In this document: piece by piece, positions 62,430-64,000 of the stretch | Numbering within the stretch: the stretch's first letter is position 1 | Layout: each line of letters starts with the position of its first letter | Source of the DNA: Hymenobacter sp. PAMC 26628 | GTDB taxonomy: Bacteria > Bacteroidota > Bacteroidia > Cytophagales > Hymenobacteraceae | Direction: 5' to 3' | NCBI RefSeq assembly: GCF_001562275.1 | Contig: NZ_CP014304.1 | Location: forward strand, 2,728,001 to 2,792,000 | Length of the DNA: 64,000 nt | Program-made: the position numbers and the translations under genes | Notes under the pieces: generated by a model | Databases searched by the model: none | What the model was told of the DNA's origin: nothing | Seen by the model: only the letters and a program-made list of their open reading frames with translations

Positions 62430-63740
62430 ATGTCTGCCGATCAACCGCTTACCTCGTTGCCCACTACCAAGGTGGCGCGCGCCGCCCGTTTTGCCCGCAC
62501 CGGCCTGAACGTGGGAGCTAACTACGTGAAGCACTACGCCAAGAAAGCCGTCGGCGCTGCGTCGTCGATGGAAGACTTGCACACCGCCAACGCCGCCGAG
62601 CTGTACGGGGCCCTGAGCGAAATGAAGGGCTCCGTGCTGAAAGTGGCGCAGATGCTGGCAATGGAGAAAAACATGCTGCCCACGGCCTATTCAGACCAGT
62701 TTGCCCAGGCCCAGTACCAGACGCCTCCCCTCTCGGGGCCCCTGGTCATCAAAGCATTCCGCGACGCTTTTGGTCAGTCACCGTTCCAGGTGTTCGACGA
62801 ATTTGAGCCGGCGGCGCGGCAGGCGGCCAGTATTGGCCAAGTGCACTTTGCCCACAAAGAAGGCCGCGACCTGGCCGTGAAAGTGCAGTACCCCGGTGTG
62901 GCCGCCAGCATCAAGTCCGATATCAACCTGGTGAAGCCCATCGCCTTGCGCGTAATGGGCCTGAGCGAAACCCAGGTGCGCCCGTACCTGGAAGAGGTAG
63001 AGGCGCGCCTAATCGAGGAAACCGACTATGCCTTGGAGCTGCGCCGCGGCCAGGAAATTGCGGCCCGCTGCGCGCACCTGGCGCACCTGCAATTCCCGTG
63101 CTACTACCCCGAGCTGTCGAGCCCGCGCATCCTCACCATGGACTGGCTGCCCGGCCAGCACCTCAAGGAATTCCTGGCTACAGGCCCCAGCCAGGCCGTA
63201 CGCAACCAACTCGGCCAAGCCTTGTGGGATTTTTACCAGTTCCAGCTTAACGAATTGCGCCAAGTGCACGCCGATCCGCACCCGGGCAATTTTTTAATGC
63301 GTGCCGAGGACGGCGGCACGCTGGGCGTGCTCGACTTCGGCTGCGTAAAGGAAGTACCCGCTGACGTATACCACCAATTCACCGCCCTGCTGGCCCCCGA
63401 AACTTTCGCCGACGAAGCCCGCCTACGCGCCCTGCTCACCGAAGCCAACGTGCTGCGCGCCAGCGACCCTGCCCCCATGCAGGCCCTATACTTGCGTACA
63501 CTGCGCGCCTCGCTGGAGCTGGTGGGCCGCCCCTTCCGCCAGCCGGTGTTCGACTTCGGCGACCCGGCTTACATGGCCGCGCTCTACGCGCTGGGCGACG
63601 ACCTGATGGCTGACCCCGAGCTGCGGCAGCAGCGTGAGCCCCGTGGCTCGGCTCACTTCATCTACCTCAACCGCACCTACGTTGGTCTGTTTGCCCTGCT
63701 CACGGAGTTAGGGGCCAAGGTAGAAACCGGACGGGAGTAG
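62430..63740 (+). CDS. ABC1 / AarF-type atypical kinase
   Basis: 436 residues. ABC1 family signatures: MKGSVLKVAQMLAMEKNM (the KxGQ-like extension of UbiB/ADCK proteins), ARQAASIGQVHFAHKEGRDL (Ala-rich nucleotide loop), AVKVQYPGVAASIKSDINL (catalytic Lys), EETDYALELRRGQEIA (Glu), VHADPHPGNFLM (catalytic Asp/His/Asn) and VLDFGCVKEVP (DFG). UbiB/ADCK proteins support ubiquinone synthesis, but Bacteroidota use menaquinone, so the role here is open. No membrane segment is visible at the C-terminus. It follows the TetR-like gene. Confidence 0.92.
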   Translation: MSADQPLTSLPTTKVARAARFARTGLNVGANYVKHYAKKAVGAASSMEDLHTANAAELYGALSEMKGSVLKVAQMLAMEKNMLPTAYSDQFAQAQYQTPPLSGPLVIKAFRDAFGQSPFQVFDEFEPAARQAASIGQVHFAHKEGRDLAVKVQYPGVAASIKSDINLVKPIALRVMGLSETQVRPYLEEVEARLIEETDYALELRRGQEIAARCAHLAHLQFPCYYPELSSPRILTMDWLPGQHLKEFLATGPSQAVRNQLGQALWDFYQFQLNELRQVHADPHPGNFLMRAEDGGTLGVLDFGCVKEVPADVYHQFTALLAPETFADEARLRALLTEANVLRASDPAPMQALYLRTLRASLELVGRPFRQPVFDFGDPAYMAALYALGDDLMADPELRQQREPRGSAHFIYLNRTYVGLFALLTELGAKVETGRE

Positions 63741-63906
63741 CAGATTTTCCATCAATCAGCTCCCACAAAGCGGCGCTGTTGCACGCCCATGCCCAACTCT
63801 TAGGTGATGCGATGACGTATGGATTGCCCCAAAAAACATCGCCATGCCCAAAATACTGGCTTATCGGCGCGGAAACGGGGCCGCACAGTCTTTCATTCCG
63901 CGGTAA

Positions 63907-64000
63907 CTATTGCTTTGGCGCTGGCTTGCCGTATGCTTGTACGGGCTCGTAGGTCATACCCAATTTGGTATCGCCGGTGATGGTGAGGTTCAGGTTGGCC
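63907..64000 (-). CDS. 3' end of a minus-strand gene, function unknown
   Basis: The last 30 codons of a gene running in from the right: LNLTITGDTKLGMTYEPVQA then YGKPAPKQ and TAG at 63907-63909. Beta-rich and hydrophilic, perhaps the end of a secreted or lipoprotein-type product; too little is visible to assign a family. Between 63741 and 63906 no further gene was recognised; a 20-codon open frame at 63844 has no support. Confidence 0.55.
   Translation of the reverse strand, partial: ANLNLTITGDTKLGMTYEPVQAYGKPAPKQ

Noticed and set aside
63844..63906. 20-codon open frame MPKILAYRRGNGAAQSFIPR
   Set aside because: Too short, with no supporting context; the start vaguely recalls IS5 transposases, but nothing else of such a gene is present.

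Overview
The window looks like a chromosomal segment of a GC-rich Bacteroidota, most likely Hymenobacter or a close relative. The evidence is a SusC/SusD pair, a type IX secretion sorting tail, DUF3127 and DUF2383 proteins, TAnnTTTG promoter boxes, lack of Shine-Dalgarno sites, and a very abundant GGGGCCCC palindrome. The genus is inferred, not proven. No rRNA, tRNA or CRISPR array was seen.

Layout. 1-1553: the last module of a nonribosomal peptide synthetase, with its thioesterase. 1660-4246: isoaspartyl peptidase, a DUF3127 protein with an SSB-like tail, an AlbA_2 protein and a 38-residue lysine-rich protein. 4342-12284: an esterase-DinB fusion (minus strand) divergent from a plus-strand run of esterase, ATP-grasp ligase, YbdK-type carboxylate-amine ligase, class I glutamine amidotransferase and a second ATP-grasp-like protein, followed by three small genes. 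This is the best candidate for an undescribed pathway, probably making or remodelling a small amide-linked metabolite. 12323-17130: housekeeping-type genes (DUF1571/LysM, reductases, flavoprotein, DUF2383). 17352-22565: DEAD-box RNA helicase, a wrecked GH97 gene, cold-shock protein and thioesterase.

23154-37157 is an alpha-mannan-type utilisation locus: FucP-like sugar symporter, LacI-type regulator, GH92, then SusC, SusD, a second GH92 and a Tat-exported GH125. Two matching LacI-like operator sites lie in the divergent control region. The likely flow is outer-membrane import by SusC/D, trimming by GH92 and GH125 mannosidases in the periplasm, and uptake of the free sugar by the symporter.

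37268-53438 holds a beta-barrel protein, a RecB-like helicase with an altered nuclease motif, a secreted lipase gene broken by an IS982-family element and by a separate stop codon, several lipoproteins and esterases, and an M28 peptidase flanked by two paralogues of unknown function. 53522-56968 is pyruvate carboxylase. 57194-59309 is a patch of decay (transposase and TlpA remnants). 59413-64000 carries an SDR, photolyase, a TetR regulator, an ABC1 kinase and the 3' end of one more gene.

Between genes the window is rich in long inverted repeats: near-perfect hairpins at convergent gene ends, three copies of an 87-bp palindromic repeat, and a 36-bp inverted repeat around a terminator. Five genes are visibly broken, so this is a chromosome with active decay and at least one fairly recent transposition.
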